From: Cyanobium sp.
GTDB taxonomy: Bacteria; Cyanobacteriota; Cyanobacteriia; PCC-6307; Cyanobiaceae
Direction of reading: 5' to 3'
Assembly: GCA_014191755.1 (NCBI GenBank)
Contig: BJHE01000024.1
Coordinates: 1 to 32,489 of the forward strand
Length of the DNA stretch: 32,489 nt
A model generated the notes under the pieces. The model was given only the letters and a program-made list of their open reading frames with translations. It made no database searches and was not told where the DNA came from. Shown here in pieces: positions 1-6,750 of this stretch. Both the position numbers and the translations under genes were made by a program. Each line of letters opens with the position of its first letter. Positions within the stretch are counted from its first letter, which is position 1.

Positions 1-1
1 C

Positions 2-103
2 AAGACCCTCGCCAAGAAGCTGACGCTGGATTACAACAAGGCCCGCCAGGCCGCCATCACCCAGGAGATCCTGGAAGTGGTGGGTGGTGCCTCGGCGATG
101 TGA
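2..103 (+). CDS. atpG: ATP synthase gamma subunit, C-terminal end (partial)
   Basis: Only the last 33 codons are in the window; the gene starts upstream. The translation ends in [20 protein letters not shown] followed by a short Gly/Ala tail, which is the conserved C-terminal helix of the F1 gamma subunit. That helix forms part of the rotating central shaft inside the alpha/beta hexamer and couples proton flow to ATP synthesis on the thylakoid membrane. The rest of the atp operon presumably lies to the left. A short hairpin with a T-run follows at 167-185, so the transcript probably ends here. Identification is strong despite the short fragment, because this tail is highly conserved. Confidence 0.9.
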   Translation, partial: KTLAKKLTLDYNKARQAAITQEILEVVGGASAM

Positions 104-166
104 TCCACAGCGAGGGTGGGGCGCTTCATTAAGCCTCCGCTCGGATTGATCGAAGCGGGTCCTATG

Positions 167-185
167 AAGCTCCTCGGGGAGTTTT
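167..185 (+). terminator. Rho-independent-like terminator after atpG
   Basis: AAGCTCC and GGAGTTTT pair around a TCGG loop, giving seven pairs including one G-U, and the 3' arm runs into four T. It lies 64 bases after the atpG stop codon and before the tail of the convergent gene at 218-700. The T-run is short, so efficiency is uncertain. Confidence 0.6.
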
Positions 186-217
186 CATTGGGCCCTTTTC
201 CGTTTCCTGATGGGCCG

Positions 218-700
218 TCAGAGGCAACCCTCGGCGGAAACCCGATAGCTGAAGCCCGTGGAGCCGGGCATGTTGCTCGCTCCCACCCGCACATTCACCT
301 GGCTGGTGCGCTTGCCGGGGACAGTGGGAAAGGGTCCCAGGTTGCGCTGTTCCTGGGGGGCCAAGGTGAGGTTTTGATTCACGAGCTGCAGGTTGCTGCC
401 ATCGGTGAACCGCAGAAACACCGCCACGGGGAAGGTGCCTCGCCCTGTGGAAGCCGACTGCAGCTTGACCCGGTAGCTGCTGAAGCTGCGGTCCACTGCG
501 AAGTCCGTGTTCCAGTTGGTGCGGCCCACCAGCCGATCGGGGCTGATGCGCTTCTGCACCGCCGGCTCGCCGGTGCCGCCGATCGGCATCAAGAAGCGGC
601 ACTGGCTCTGGGCCTGGGCCTGGGCCTTGCCACCGGCGCCGCTAAGCAGGAGCGAGACGGCAACAACCGCCGCGGCGCAGGAGGAGGAGCAGGAGGGCAT
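218..700 (-). CDS. Exported hypothetical protein
   Basis: This encodes 160 residues with a likely signal peptide: a short N-terminus, a hydrophobic stretch (AAAVVAVSLLLSGAGG) and an AQA-type cleavage region near residue 30. The mature part is about 130 residues, rich in Ser/Thr/Asn and beta-strand-like, with one Cys near the start and one near the end (CRF and AEGCL) that could form a disulfide. I do not recognise a family. It is convergent with atpG and is the first of many small exported proteins in this window. An overlapping plus-strand frame (116-706) has no signal peptide or recognisable domain and is taken as a shadow. Confidence 0.6.
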   Translation of the reverse strand: MPSCSSSCAAAVVAVSLLLSGAGGKAQAQAQSQCRFLMPIGGTGEPAVQKRISPDRLVGRTNWNTDFAVDRSFSSYRVKLQSASTGRGTFPVAVFLRFTDGSNLQLVNQNLTLAPQEQRNLGPFPTVPGKRTSQVNVRVGASNMPGSTGFSYRVSAEGCL

Positions 701-736
701 GGCTGAGGACCCCGAGATCAGAGCAAGTTAGGTCGG

Positions 737-1534
737 GTGAGAAGCCCAGAAGCCTTCCTGCGCCATGCTGTCGCACAAGCACGGAAACCGATGGCGAACC
801 CAGAGCCCCCGGCGCCTGGGGGCGCCCTTCAGCTCCAGGCCCTGTTCCCCCTCGCCCTGGGGATGGTGCAGCTGCCGATTGATCCCCTGGATGTGGCCCT
901 GCAAATGCAGGCGATCCGGGAGCTTCAAGGCGAGGCTGGCTCCAATCCCGACCCCGGCTGTGCATGGACCGGCGATCTCAATGGTGTTTGGCAACTACAC
1001 CGCCATCCCACCTTTGCGCCGCTGATCACCACCCTGACGGGCCATGCGGCTGCCTATCTGGAGCGGCTGGGGTTTGATCGGAGCCGGGTGGCACTGCACA
1101 TCCAGCGCTGCTGGCCGGTGGTGAGTGAGGTGGGCCAGGTGGTGGGGCGCCACCACCATCCCAACGCCCATCTGAGCGCGGTGGTTTACCTCAACGGCGA
1201 TGGGAGTGGCCGCTGTGGTTGCCTGCGATTGTTCCCGCCCCGCCAGGTCAACGAGCTGGTGGCGGGGCTCGCTGTGGGTCATGGGGGCCCGATCCGCGGC
1301 GATGATCCCGCTGCGGCCCAGTGGAATGCGCCCTGGTTCGATCTGGCACCCCGGGCTGGGTTGCTGCTGCTGTTTCCGGCGAGTGTGGATCACGCCGTGC
1401 TCGAGAACGAGGATCCAAACGACAGCCGCTTCTCGATCAGCCTGGATCTGGTGCTCACCGCTCCGGCCGCCAGCTCAGGGGGGCCAGCGGAGTACTTGGC
1501 GCCCCATCCGGCGGATTGGCAGGAGCTGGGCTAA
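737..1534 (+). CDS. Putative 2OG-Fe(II) oxygenase, TIGR02466 type
   Basis: The 265-residue protein resembles the TIGR02466/2OG-FeII_Oxy_5 family of putative 2-oxoglutarate- and iron-dependent oxygenases. The key segment HHHPNAHLSAVVYLNGDGSG supplies the first metal-ligand region. A later PASVDHAVLENEDPNDSRFS supplies the distal His and the Arg expected to bind 2-oxoglutarate. A Gly-rich turn and FPP lie between them, as expected for a jelly-roll fold. The start is a GTG at 737; an ATG at 791 (MANPEPP) is also possible, and neither has a clear ribosome site. The substrate is unknown. In cyanobacteria and their phages such proteins are often small stand-alone hydroxylases. Confidence 0.7.
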   Translation: MRSPEAFLRHAVAQARKPMANPEPPAPGGALQLQALFPLALGMVQLPIDPLDVALQMQAIRELQGEAGSNPDPGCAWTGDLNGVWQLHRHPTFAPLITTLTGHAAAYLERLGFDRSRVALHIQRCWPVVSEVGQVVGRHHHPNAHLSAVVYLNGDGSGRCGCLRLFPPRQVNELVAGLAVGHGGPIRGDDPAAAQWNAPWFDLAPRAGLLLLFPASVDHAVLENEDPNDSRFSISLDLVLTAPAASSGGPAEYLAPHPADWQELG

Positions 1535-1540
1535 CCACCA

Positions 1541-2040
1541 TCAAACTGCCCAGACCTCCTGCAGATCGATCAACAGCCCCGGAAACAGTGGAGACCCAAC
1601 GATCTGATTGGTCGGCGCCATCCGTTGGCGAACGTCCGCAGCTTCGCCCGCAGGCACCCAGACCTCCACCGCCCACTGCTCCGGGATCAGCAGCCAGCAC
1701 AGACTGGCCCCATTGGGCTGGGAGGTCGTCATTTTGCGGCGCAGGGCGCTCAAGCCGGGGGAGGGCCAACGTCGCTGGGGCGAAAGCCTGTGGAGCTATC
1801 GAAGAGTTTGAGGGGCTGGCCACTGCGCCGCACTGCCAGTTGCAGTTCAAAGCAGAGGTTGCTGCTGCGGGCCCCTGTTTCGCCGCCGGTGGGCGTCATG
1901 GTGATCAAGGAACCGTCGGCGGCCAGCTCCATCACGGCGTCTGGGTTGGCAGCGCAGAGCTCAGCGAATTGGTCGGGAGTGAGCCGCAGGCTGGCTGTGA
2001 GGGTCAGGTGCAGGCTGAGGGGGCTGGGCAGTGCGAGCAA
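1541..2040 (-). pseudogene. Decayed Uma2-family (DUF820) endonuclease
   Basis: Two minus-strand reading frames carry the two ends of one Uma2-type protein, a restriction-endonuclease-like fold abundant in cyanobacteria. The N-terminal part (2040 down to 1750) has LTPDQFAELCAANPDAVMEL, TPTGGETGARS and FDSSTGFR, all typical of the family. The C-terminal part (1753 down to 1541) has GASLCWLLIPEQWAVEVWVP and a final FPGLLIDLQEVW. The middle is missing: the SPDASWV and PDFVVEL catalytic segment expected after STGFR is absent, and the frame changes there. The gene has therefore lost roughly 50 codons and its active site. I infer an internal deletion with a frameshift, so no active nuclease is expected. 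Confidence 0.75.
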
Positions 2041-2169
2041 GGACTCGGCACAATCACTCGTAATTTAAGTTAAGGCGCGATCGACTCAGGGAGGGACATG
2101 GGTTACACTCGGTGCGCCTGGATCGGGTGCAAATAGCCCCGCCAGCGCAGGCTGACATAAAGTGCCTAA

Positions 2170-2682
2170 ATGTCTGCGTCCCCTTGGCTGAACCAGCTCT
2201 GCCAGCACGGTGCCAGCAGCTTTGGCGGCTTGCTGCTGGCGCTGCTGTTCGCCCCCGCCCTTCAGGCCAGCCCATCCGCAACGATCACCGCCTCCGGCAC
2301 GGTGCCTGATACCGTTGCGGTGGTGGTGAGGCCCAATCAGAGCCTTGAACCGCCGACATTGAGCGACGACGGCAGCCTGTTAACGGTGGCGAACCAGCAG
2401 ACCGTGGAGATCGCCGCCAACGTGCCCAGCCAGTTGGCCCTGAGCCGGCTGCAGTTGGCTGCGCCGCAAGGGGTGAATCCATCAGCGGTGGGCGCCGAAA
2501 TCATGCTCAGCGCCAACGGCAGCTTCCTGATCGGCGCGACCACCAACGAAGTTGGGAACTCACCGTTCAACAGTGGAATTGTTGTGGCCAGCGTGAGCGC
2601 CCGTTTTTACAGCACCACAACCCAACCGCTGCCAGCGGGCACCTACACAGCCAGCACCGTGATCAGCGTGCTGGCGGATTAA
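2170..2682 (+). CDS. Exported pilin-like beta-sandwich protein
   Basis: The product has 170 residues with a signal peptide: GGLLLALLFAPALQA, with cleavage near residue 37. The mature part begins SATITASGTVPD and ends LPAGTYTASTVISVLAD. This layout resembles the spore-coat-U/fimbrial-subunit type of small secreted Ig-like domain, but it has no Cys pair and I cannot assign a Pfam family with certainty. It shares start and end patterns with the exported protein at 3825-4307 (ASGTIP near the start, LPPGFY near the end), so the two may be distant paralogs. Its last 20 bases overlap the convergent LuxR-type gene. Confidence 0.6.
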   Translation: MSASPWLNQLCQHGASSFGGLLLALLFAPALQASPSATITASGTVPDTVAVVVRPNQSLEPPTLSDDGSLLTVANQQTVEIAANVPSQLALSRLQLAAPQGVNPSAVGAEIMLSANGSFLIGATTNEVGNSPFNSGIVVASVSARFYSTTTQPLPAGTYTASTVISVLAD

Positions 2683-3352
2683 TGCCGCCTGGGAAGCGGT
2701 GCGGCAGCAGATCCTTGCGATGTTCGAGCAACCGGAGCACCAGCTGGCTGCGGTGGGAGACGCCGAATTTGCGCCGCAGGGAACGGCCATGGGCCCGAAC
2801 TGTCTGGTAGGCCATGCCTAAGCCAGCGGCGATCTGCCTGTCGTTATGGCCCTCCAACAGCAGGGCGGCCACGTCAGCTTCGCGTTGGGTCAGGCAGGGG
2901 GTAGACATCACCTCATCCAGACGCTTGCATTCGCCTGCTTCCGGGCGGACCATGCAGGCCTTGAGCTGCGGCGAGCGGTAGGTGTTGCCCAGGGCCAGGG
3001 CGCGGATCAGCTGAGCCAGGCAATCTCCTGGCGCGAAGATCTCCTGCTCGCTGATCACGGCCTTGGCTTTGGATCGAAACGCCAGCCTGAGATCATGCTG
3101 GATGCAATCAACAATCAAAATACTGCATAGATCTTTGGCTAACTGATGCGCCTGCTCCAGTAGGACGATCCCCGACTCCCCCTGCCCCAGATCCGCCGTT
3201 ACCACAAGAATGCCAAGCTGGTCTTGATGGATGTGTTCGAGGGCGGAGGCTGGGCTGGTATCCATGAAGACCACATTGCCTTTGCTCCAGCCAAACAGGT
3301 GATCAATGGCGGCCACCGTCAGCGGCCGGTCTGACACAATACCAACCCTCAT
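2663..3352 (-). CDS. LuxR/NarL-family transcriptional regulator with degenerate receiver
   Basis: The 229-residue protein ends in a clear LuxR-type helix-turn-helix (LTQREADVAALLLEGHNDRQ, then IAAGLGMAYQTVRAHGRSLR and KFGV), which binds DNA as a dimer. The N-terminal half (MRVGIVSDRPLTVAAIDHLF onward) looks like a receiver domain. The strand where the phosphoacceptor Asp is expected reads ILVVTADLGQGESG, and I see no Asp at the usual position, so phosphorylation control is doubtful. The start at 3352 is chosen because MRVGIVSD matches receiver N-termini; the frame stays open upstream to 3472. It is flanked on both sides by exported pilin-like genes, which it could regulate (inference). Confidence 0.8.
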   Translation of the reverse strand: MRVGIVSDRPLTVAAIDHLFGWSKGNVVFMDTSPASALEHIHQDQLGILVVTADLGQGESGIVLLEQAHQLAKDLCSILIVDCIQHDLRLAFRSKAKAVISEQEIFAPGDCLAQLIRALALGNTYRSPQLKACMVRPEAGECKRLDEVMSTPCLTQREADVAALLLEGHNDRQIAAGLGMAYQTVRAHGRSLRRKFGVSHRSQLVLRLLEHRKDLLPHRFPGGINPPAR

Positions 3353-3530
3353 GCTTACGCCGCTGCTCTGCAACCAGCTGGTCGAAACCGGTAATTTCAG
3401 GCCGGCTTGGCGAAGATGAGCAAGAAGAACCATTGGGGCACAACTCAAACCGCGGGCTGGCGCATGCGGCATGTATGCGACTTCAACAACCTACTAACAC
3501 TCAGGCGCCAAACGGCTACCGGTCTTGGAA

Positions 3531-3553
3531 ATACCCTCCTTAAGGGGGGGTAT
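3531..3553. repeat. Inverted repeat, possible operator
   Basis: ATACCC and GGGTAT flank CTT and AAG arms in a near-palindrome with one mismatch or bulge. It lies between a regulator and a divergently read exported-protein gene, a common place for an operator. It could equally be a small stem-loop in an upstream transcript. Confidence 0.35.
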
Positions 3554-3653
3554 GATACTTGAGTTCTTGTGAAGATTCGGCGGTTCCAGGCGGCCAAGAG
3601 CAGCGGAGGCCTGCCGGACTTGGTTTGCTGGACTCAAACTTCTGGTAGCCGAG

Positions 3654-3716
3654 CCTCGATTCCGCCGGATCCCTCGCCACCGGTATCGCTTGATACCAAA
3701 TCGAGGCAGTTCCTCG
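3654..3716 (+). promoter_or_regulatory. Structured element with alternative pairing arms
   Basis: CCTCGATT (3654-3661) pairs perfectly with AATCGAGG (3699-3706), enclosing a perfect GGTATC-GCTT-GATACC hairpin (3682-3697). The same CGAGG (3702-3706) can instead pair with CCTCG at 3712-3716 over a five-base loop. The two folds exclude each other, as in attenuators or riboregulators. The element lies 109 bases upstream of the ATG at 3825. It would only be a leader if transcription starts upstream of the promoter-like site at 3783-3809. No known riboswitch class is recognised. Confidence 0.35.
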
Positions 3717-3782
3717 TCCATTTGAGGTAGGAAGCGCCGGCGTGTGCTTGCAATGGGGGCAGGTTTTCAGTCAGAAAAGATG

Positions 3783-3809
3783 TTGACCGGTGGAGTTCTG
3801 CTCTACTAT
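3783..3809 (+). promoter_or_regulatory. Candidate sigma-70 promoter for the exported protein at 3825
   Basis: TTGACC (3783-3788) and TACTAT (3804-3809) resemble -35 and -10 boxes, but the spacing is 15 bases, shorter than the usual 17. The -10 box ends 15 bases before the ATG, which would leave a very short leader. This is tentative. Confidence 0.3.
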
Positions 3810-3824
3810 CACCATTTTCCTTCC

Positions 3825-4307
3825 ATGAAACAACTTTTCGTTCTAGCTCTTGGCTGTGTTTCTTTCTCCCTTTTTGCTGCTGGTCCGTCCAGAGCCGCGG
3901 AATCGCTGATTAGAGCTTCGGGCACCATCCCTGCCGCATGTTCGGTTGAAGGTGCTGAAATCAACTTGACGCCTGCTAGTCCCGGACAGTTGACCGGCAC
4001 CACCCAGGGAGGCAAGTTAGTTAATCCTGATCAAAACAACTACGCACAGATCAGTCTCTCTCCTGTTAGTTTTTCCCAGAAACCTGCCTCTGCTCCGTCC
4101 GATCTTACTGCAAGCATCTCATTGGGTTTGTACCCCTCTTTTAATCCCGAACAGACCATCACCGCCACGACCACTTCTGCAGGCACTGGATTAGGGATTG
4201 GCCCATCTATTTTGACTCCAAACCTGCGTGCAAGTATTGGCGAGCCGAATGGACTCTTGCCTCCCGGTTTTTACGCAATCTCCACCACCCTTAGCTGCAT
4301 TTACTGA
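3825..4307 (+). CDS. Exported pilin-like (spore coat U-like) protein
   Basis: The product has 160 residues. The start at 3825 gives a textbook signal peptide: MKQLF, a hydrophobic core (VLALGCVSFSLFAAG), then cleavage near SRAAE. The mature protein opens with RASGTIPAACSVEGAEINLT and ends LPPGFYAISTTLSCIY, with two Cys (near residues 44 and 158) able to close a disulfide. Fimbrial subunits and spore-coat-U domains share this layout: a Cys in the first strand and a final strand after a G-x-Y turn. No usher gene is visible. It appears to head a run of three exported-protein genes (4326 and 4690 follow at 18 and 7 bases). Structural role inferred, not proven. Confidence 0.6.
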   Translation: MKQLFVLALGCVSFSLFAAGPSRAAESLIRASGTIPAACSVEGAEINLTPASPGQLTGTTQGGKLVNPDQNNYAQISLSPVSFSQKPASAPSDLTASISLGLYPSFNPEQTITATTTSAGTGLGIGPSILTPNLRASIGEPNGLLPPGFYAISTTLSCIY

Positions 4308-4325
4308 TCTGTATAGGTATTGGCC

Positions 4326-4682
4326 ATGCTTGTTCTTCCCTCCCTGCTTGCCGTTGCGGTTTGGTTCACTAAGCCGCCTCTCGGCTCAACAGCACGCATC
4401 ACGGTGAATAACCCGGGTGCCAATACCATTTTTCAGATTGTCGGTATAGACAAGAATGGGGTCGAACTCGGCCCCAACAACTTTAGTTCCAGCCCGGATC
4501 AGCTCACTGTGGGTGGGAATCGCCCCCGACAAAGCTTCATTCGGTTTAATCCCGATGCGCTGTGGGCAGTCTGTGCCGTTTCGGTCACTAAAAGTGAAGC
4601 CAAGGCCTTGAATAGCTCAGGGGCTATGGGCCAGGTGAGCATGAGAACGCGGGCCTGCAAGCGCTATTCCTCGTCTCCCTAA
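4326..4682 (+). CDS. Small exported protein, possibly pilus-chaperone-like Ig domain
   Basis: The 118-residue protein has an N-terminal hydrophobic segment (MLVLPSLLAVAVWFT) followed by TARITVNNPGANTIFQIVGI, then SSSPDQLTVGGNRPRQSFIR and WAVCAVSV. A beta-rich domain with NP, then SSP-x-QLTV and R-x-SF/IRF strands recalls the N-terminal domain of PapD-like fimbrial chaperones, but only one domain is present where true chaperones have two. The ATG at 4326 is preferred; a TTG at 4320 is in frame. It begins 18 bases after the pilin-like gene and ends 7 bases before the next gene, so it is probably co-transcribed. The chaperone idea is a weak inference. Confidence 0.5.
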   Translation: MLVLPSLLAVAVWFTKPPLGSTARITVNNPGANTIFQIVGIDKNGVELGPNNFSSSPDQLTVGGNRPRQSFIRFNPDALWAVCAVSVTKSEAKALNSSGAMGQVSMRTRACKRYSSSP

Positions 4683-4689
4683 TTCTCCC

Positions 4690-5373
4690 ATGGGACGCTC
4701 TCGAATCCAGGGGAGTTGCTGCGCATTGGTTGGTTTAGCTGTCATTGCCGCATTGGATGGTCCCGACGCTGCCGCCCAGCAGCTGCAGGTGTGGCCCGGT
4801 CTTCGGGACACCAACGGCCCCACCATCGAGATCGAAACTGAAGACAATGTGCGCTGCCGGTACACCCAGGGAGCACGCCCCAGCTTCAGTGTCGCCGGAC
4901 TCAGCACCAATCCCAGCACCTCCACCCAGATCAGCAACTCTTCCTCGTTCGGCGGCATTGCCCAGGCCTCCCAACTGGGAGGCGGTCTGCTTCTGAGCAT
5001 CCCCTTCGGAGGAAACGCTGTGGAGGGCTGCGGCCGCCTGGCGGCCCTGCAGGAGCGCCGCAGCAAGCTCGCCCTCGGGGCCGCGTTGCTGGAGCAGGGC
5101 CTGATCACACAAGAGCAGTTCCAGCAGCTCGGCGCCTCGATCGCCCGCGATCTCGGCATTCCCGCCGCCAGCCCCGGCTCCCTGGCCCTGCCCACCAAGC
5201 CGGTGTATAAACCGCCGCCGCCGCTGAACCTCGGGCCAGCTGGCCCGAGCAAACCCAGCGCCGCTAAGCCCTTCAAGCCTCGCTTCCCACCTGTAGACAC
5301 AGGCAGCGGGACTGGCTCTGGCGCAGCCCCCGCAGGCGCTAAGAAAGGTGGCCTCAGCAGTCCAGTTCGTTGA
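4690..5373 (+). CDS. Exported protein with Pro-rich C-terminus
   Basis: The 227-residue product has a signal-like N-terminus (CCALVGLAVIAALDGPDAAAQ). A Ser/Thr/Asn-rich region (residues about 35-100) contains VRCRYTQGARPSFSVAG and a Gly-rich LGGGLLLSIPFGG. It is followed by a helical segment with many Leu/Gln (ALGAALLEQGLITQEQFQQL, about 130-160) and a Pro/Lys/Gly-rich low-complexity tail. I do not recognise the family. It closes the run of exported genes that starts at 3825. A long minus-strand frame over it (4617-5450) shows no features of its own. Confidence 0.55.
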   Translation: MGRSRIQGSCCALVGLAVIAALDGPDAAAQQLQVWPGLRDTNGPTIEIETEDNVRCRYTQGARPSFSVAGLSTNPSTSTQISNSSSFGGIAQASQLGGGLLLSIPFGGNAVEGCGRLAALQERRSKLALGAALLEQGLITQEQFQQLGASIARDLGIPAASPGSLALPTKPVYKPPPPLNLGPAGPSKPSAAKPFKPRFPPVDTGSGTGSGAAPAGAKKGGLSSPVR

Positions 5374-5493
5374 GAACAGAGTGGTTTCCACCGCAAGAGC
5401 CCAAGGGCCATCAATCTCATGTTGGCGGATCCCCAACCCAAAGCCTTCAACGCGGTTGCATTCCAACTTCACATTCCCACTTGTGAGGCGGCG

Positions 5494-5796
5494 ATGCACG
5501 TCACCGACAAAGGCCAAGTCACAATTCCTAAGCACATTCGCGACGCTGCAGGCGTCGCGCCAGGTAGCGAGGTTAGCTTCAGCCTGGAAGGCAGCAAGAT
5601 CGTCATCACGCCTGTGGGCACTGGCTTCAAAGAAGATCGCAGGGCTAAGTTGAGGGAAGCAGCAGCGATAGTCCGCGACAGTTTCAATGCAGAGTTCAGA
5701 CAACTCGGTGCCGACGAAATTATGAATTTCATTCGCGGCGACGAATCTTCCAATACCTCAACATGCCGTGGCTCTCACCAGCCTGGACGAATATGA
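5494..5796 (+). CDS. AbrB/SpoVT-type antitoxin (VapB/MazE-like)
   Basis: Starting at the ATG at 5494, the product opens MHVTDKGQVTIPKHIRDAAG and continues VAPGSEVSFSLEGSKIVITP, a swapped-hairpin AbrB DNA-binding domain (residues 1-45). The C-terminal half (about 50-85) is the part expected to wrap the toxin and ends near GADEIMNFIRGDE. The last 15 or so residues are Ser/Thr/Arg-rich and may be an extension. The gene overlaps the following PIN toxin gene by 29 bases, the usual arrangement for a translationally coupled toxin-antitoxin pair that represses its own promoter. The frame is open upstream to 5419, but the family start is at 5494. Confidence 0.8.
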   Translation: MHVTDKGQVTIPKHIRDAAGVAPGSEVSFSLEGSKIVITPVGTGFKEDRRAKLREAAAIVRDSFNAEFRQLGADEIMNFIRGDESSNTSTCRGSHQPGRI

Positions 5797-6175
5797 TGGG
5801 ACAAAAGGAATCCTTGTCGATACAAATGTATCGATTGACTGTATCGATGAGTCCAGTTCCTGGCATCAATGGGCGATTGAGCAGTTGCAATCACGCAGTG
5901 AGCACTACCGACTACACGTCAATATCGTCATCTACTCAGAGCTGCTGATCCCAGGACCCGATATTGCCGCCTTGGATCCAATGATTGACATTTATGCAAC
6001 CTTGAGAACCCAGTTACGTTGGGCGACAGTATCGCTCACAGCAACAGCCTATGCACTGTATCGGCAACGTGGCGGAACCAGGCAAAAACCGCTAGCTGAC
6101 TTTTTTATTGGTGCCCATGCAGCAGTATCCAATCTGAGCGTTCTCACTAGAGACCCTAAACCCTACAAGAGTTAA
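5768..6175 (+). CDS. PIN-domain toxin (VapC-like), slightly truncated
   Basis: The 135-residue protein is a PIN-domain ribonuclease. The acidic active site is visible: ILVDTNVSID (first Asp), IVIYSELLI (Glu), KPLADFFIGAHA (Asp) and LTRDPKPYKS at the end. VapC toxins cut tRNA or rRNA and are neutralised by the preceding AbrB-type protein. A GTG at 5768 is taken as the start. The gene stops at TAA 6173-6175 just after PYKS. Read through, the same frame continues FAKLHVIAP before a second stop at 6203-6205, matching the usual YF-P-L-x-VIAP tail of the family. A Tyr codon therefore seems to have become TAA, removing the last strand. Whether activity survives is unknown. Confidence 0.8.
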   Translation: MALTSLDEYDGTKGILVDTNVSIDCIDESSSWHQWAIEQLQSRSEHYRLHVNIVIYSELLIPGPDIAALDPMIDIYATLRTQLRWATVSLTATAYALYRQRGGTRQKPLADFFIGAHAAVSNLSVLTRDPKPYKS

Positions 6176-6186
6176 TTCGCCAAGCT

Positions 6187-6597
6187 TCATGTCATTGCAC
6201 CATGAACACACCAGTCGCAGAAGATCTCAGGGCGGCGGATCCCCCAGCCAAGGGTGTCCTGGCGCAACGCCTCTGCAAGCCGCGGGTTCCACTGGGGCAG
6301 GGTTTGCCACTCGCTGAGGCTGTAAACCAAGAGATCGCTGGTCAGAGGTAGATCTTTGGTGTCCCAGCGGCGCAGCCGCTGCCAGATGGGTTCGTTGCAG
6401 TGCCGCAGGACCAGGAGCAGATCGAGGTCGCTGCCCACGCCCGCGGTGCCGCGGCCGTAAGAGCCAATCACCCCCACGACCAGCAGGTCCGGTTGGGCAT
6501 GTTTTTGATTTGCGGCCCAGCTCGCAGCCTGTGCCACCACCTCAGTGGCGTCTTGCATACGCAGCGCAGATGCACTCGGTGATGGCACGTGCGGCAA
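6187..6597 (-). CDS. MNT-type nucleotidyltransferase antitoxin (MntA-like)
   Basis: The 136-residue protein carries the minimal nucleotidyltransferase signature GSYGRGTAGVGSDLDLLLVL, an exact GS-x10-DxD motif that holds the two metal-binding Asp. MntA-type antitoxins neutralise their HEPN partner by adding AMP to it (established for MNT-HEPN pairs). The start is 6597 or the internal Met at 6558; homology is only expected from about residue 17 on. Just upstream on the same strand lies a 23-codon stub that looks like the start of a HEPN gene, so this antitoxin appears orphaned. The gene converges on the PIN toxin gene. Confidence 0.8.
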   Translation of the reverse strand: MPHVPSPSASALRMQDATEVVAQAASWAANQKHAQPDLLVVGVIGSYGRGTAGVGSDLDLLLVLRHCNEPIWQRLRRWDTKDLPLTSDLLVYSLSEWQTLPQWNPRLAEALRQDTLGWGIRRPEIFCDWCVHGAMT

Positions 6598-6602
6598 ATA
6601 GC

Positions 6603-6674
6603 TTACATCGACTGCTCCGCCTGCTCCAGATCCCGCAGGGCCTGATCCACCCAGTCCGCCGATCGATCGGCCAT
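6603..6674 (-). pseudogene. HEPN toxin remnant (N-terminal stub)
   Basis: From the ATG at 6674 the frame reads MADRSADWVDQALRDLEQAE and stops two residues later. This matches the first helix of HEPN-domain toxins that accompany MNT antitoxins (M-x-R-x-x-D-W-x-x-QA-x-x-DL-x-x-A). The rest of the domain, including the R-x4-6-H ribonuclease motif, is missing, and the MNT gene begins 5 bases after the stop. I infer a deletion of most of the toxin. The stub is too short to be toxic. Confidence 0.6.
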
Positions 6675-6750
6675 GGCCGGTGCAACACTTGCTGAAAATC
6701 TAGGGCTGGGATGGAAAGATTCCCTGGCCCCTGCCCACCCCTCAGGGAGG

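Larger units (their letters stand above)
3353..3824. other. 472-bp intergenic region with inverted repeats
   Basis: This divergent region separates the LuxR-type regulator from the exported protein at 3825. I see no convincing gene; a 75-codon minus-strand frame at 3494-3721 has no recognisable features. It holds a near-palindrome at 3531-3553 (ATACCC...GGGTAT) and a cluster of pairing arms at 3654-3716, described separately. A promoter-like TTGACC / TACTAT pair (15-base spacing) lies at 3783-3809, just before the ATG at 3825. Confidence 0.6.

Noticed and set aside
3494..3721. 75-codon minus-strand frame between the regulator and the pilin-like gene
   Set aside because: It has no domain, no ribosome site and a basic, low-information composition, and the region is dominated by inverted repeats.
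5348..5493. Coding extension upstream of the AbrB-type antitoxin
   Set aside because: The family N-terminus is MHVTDKGQVTIP; upstream residues do not fit the domain.
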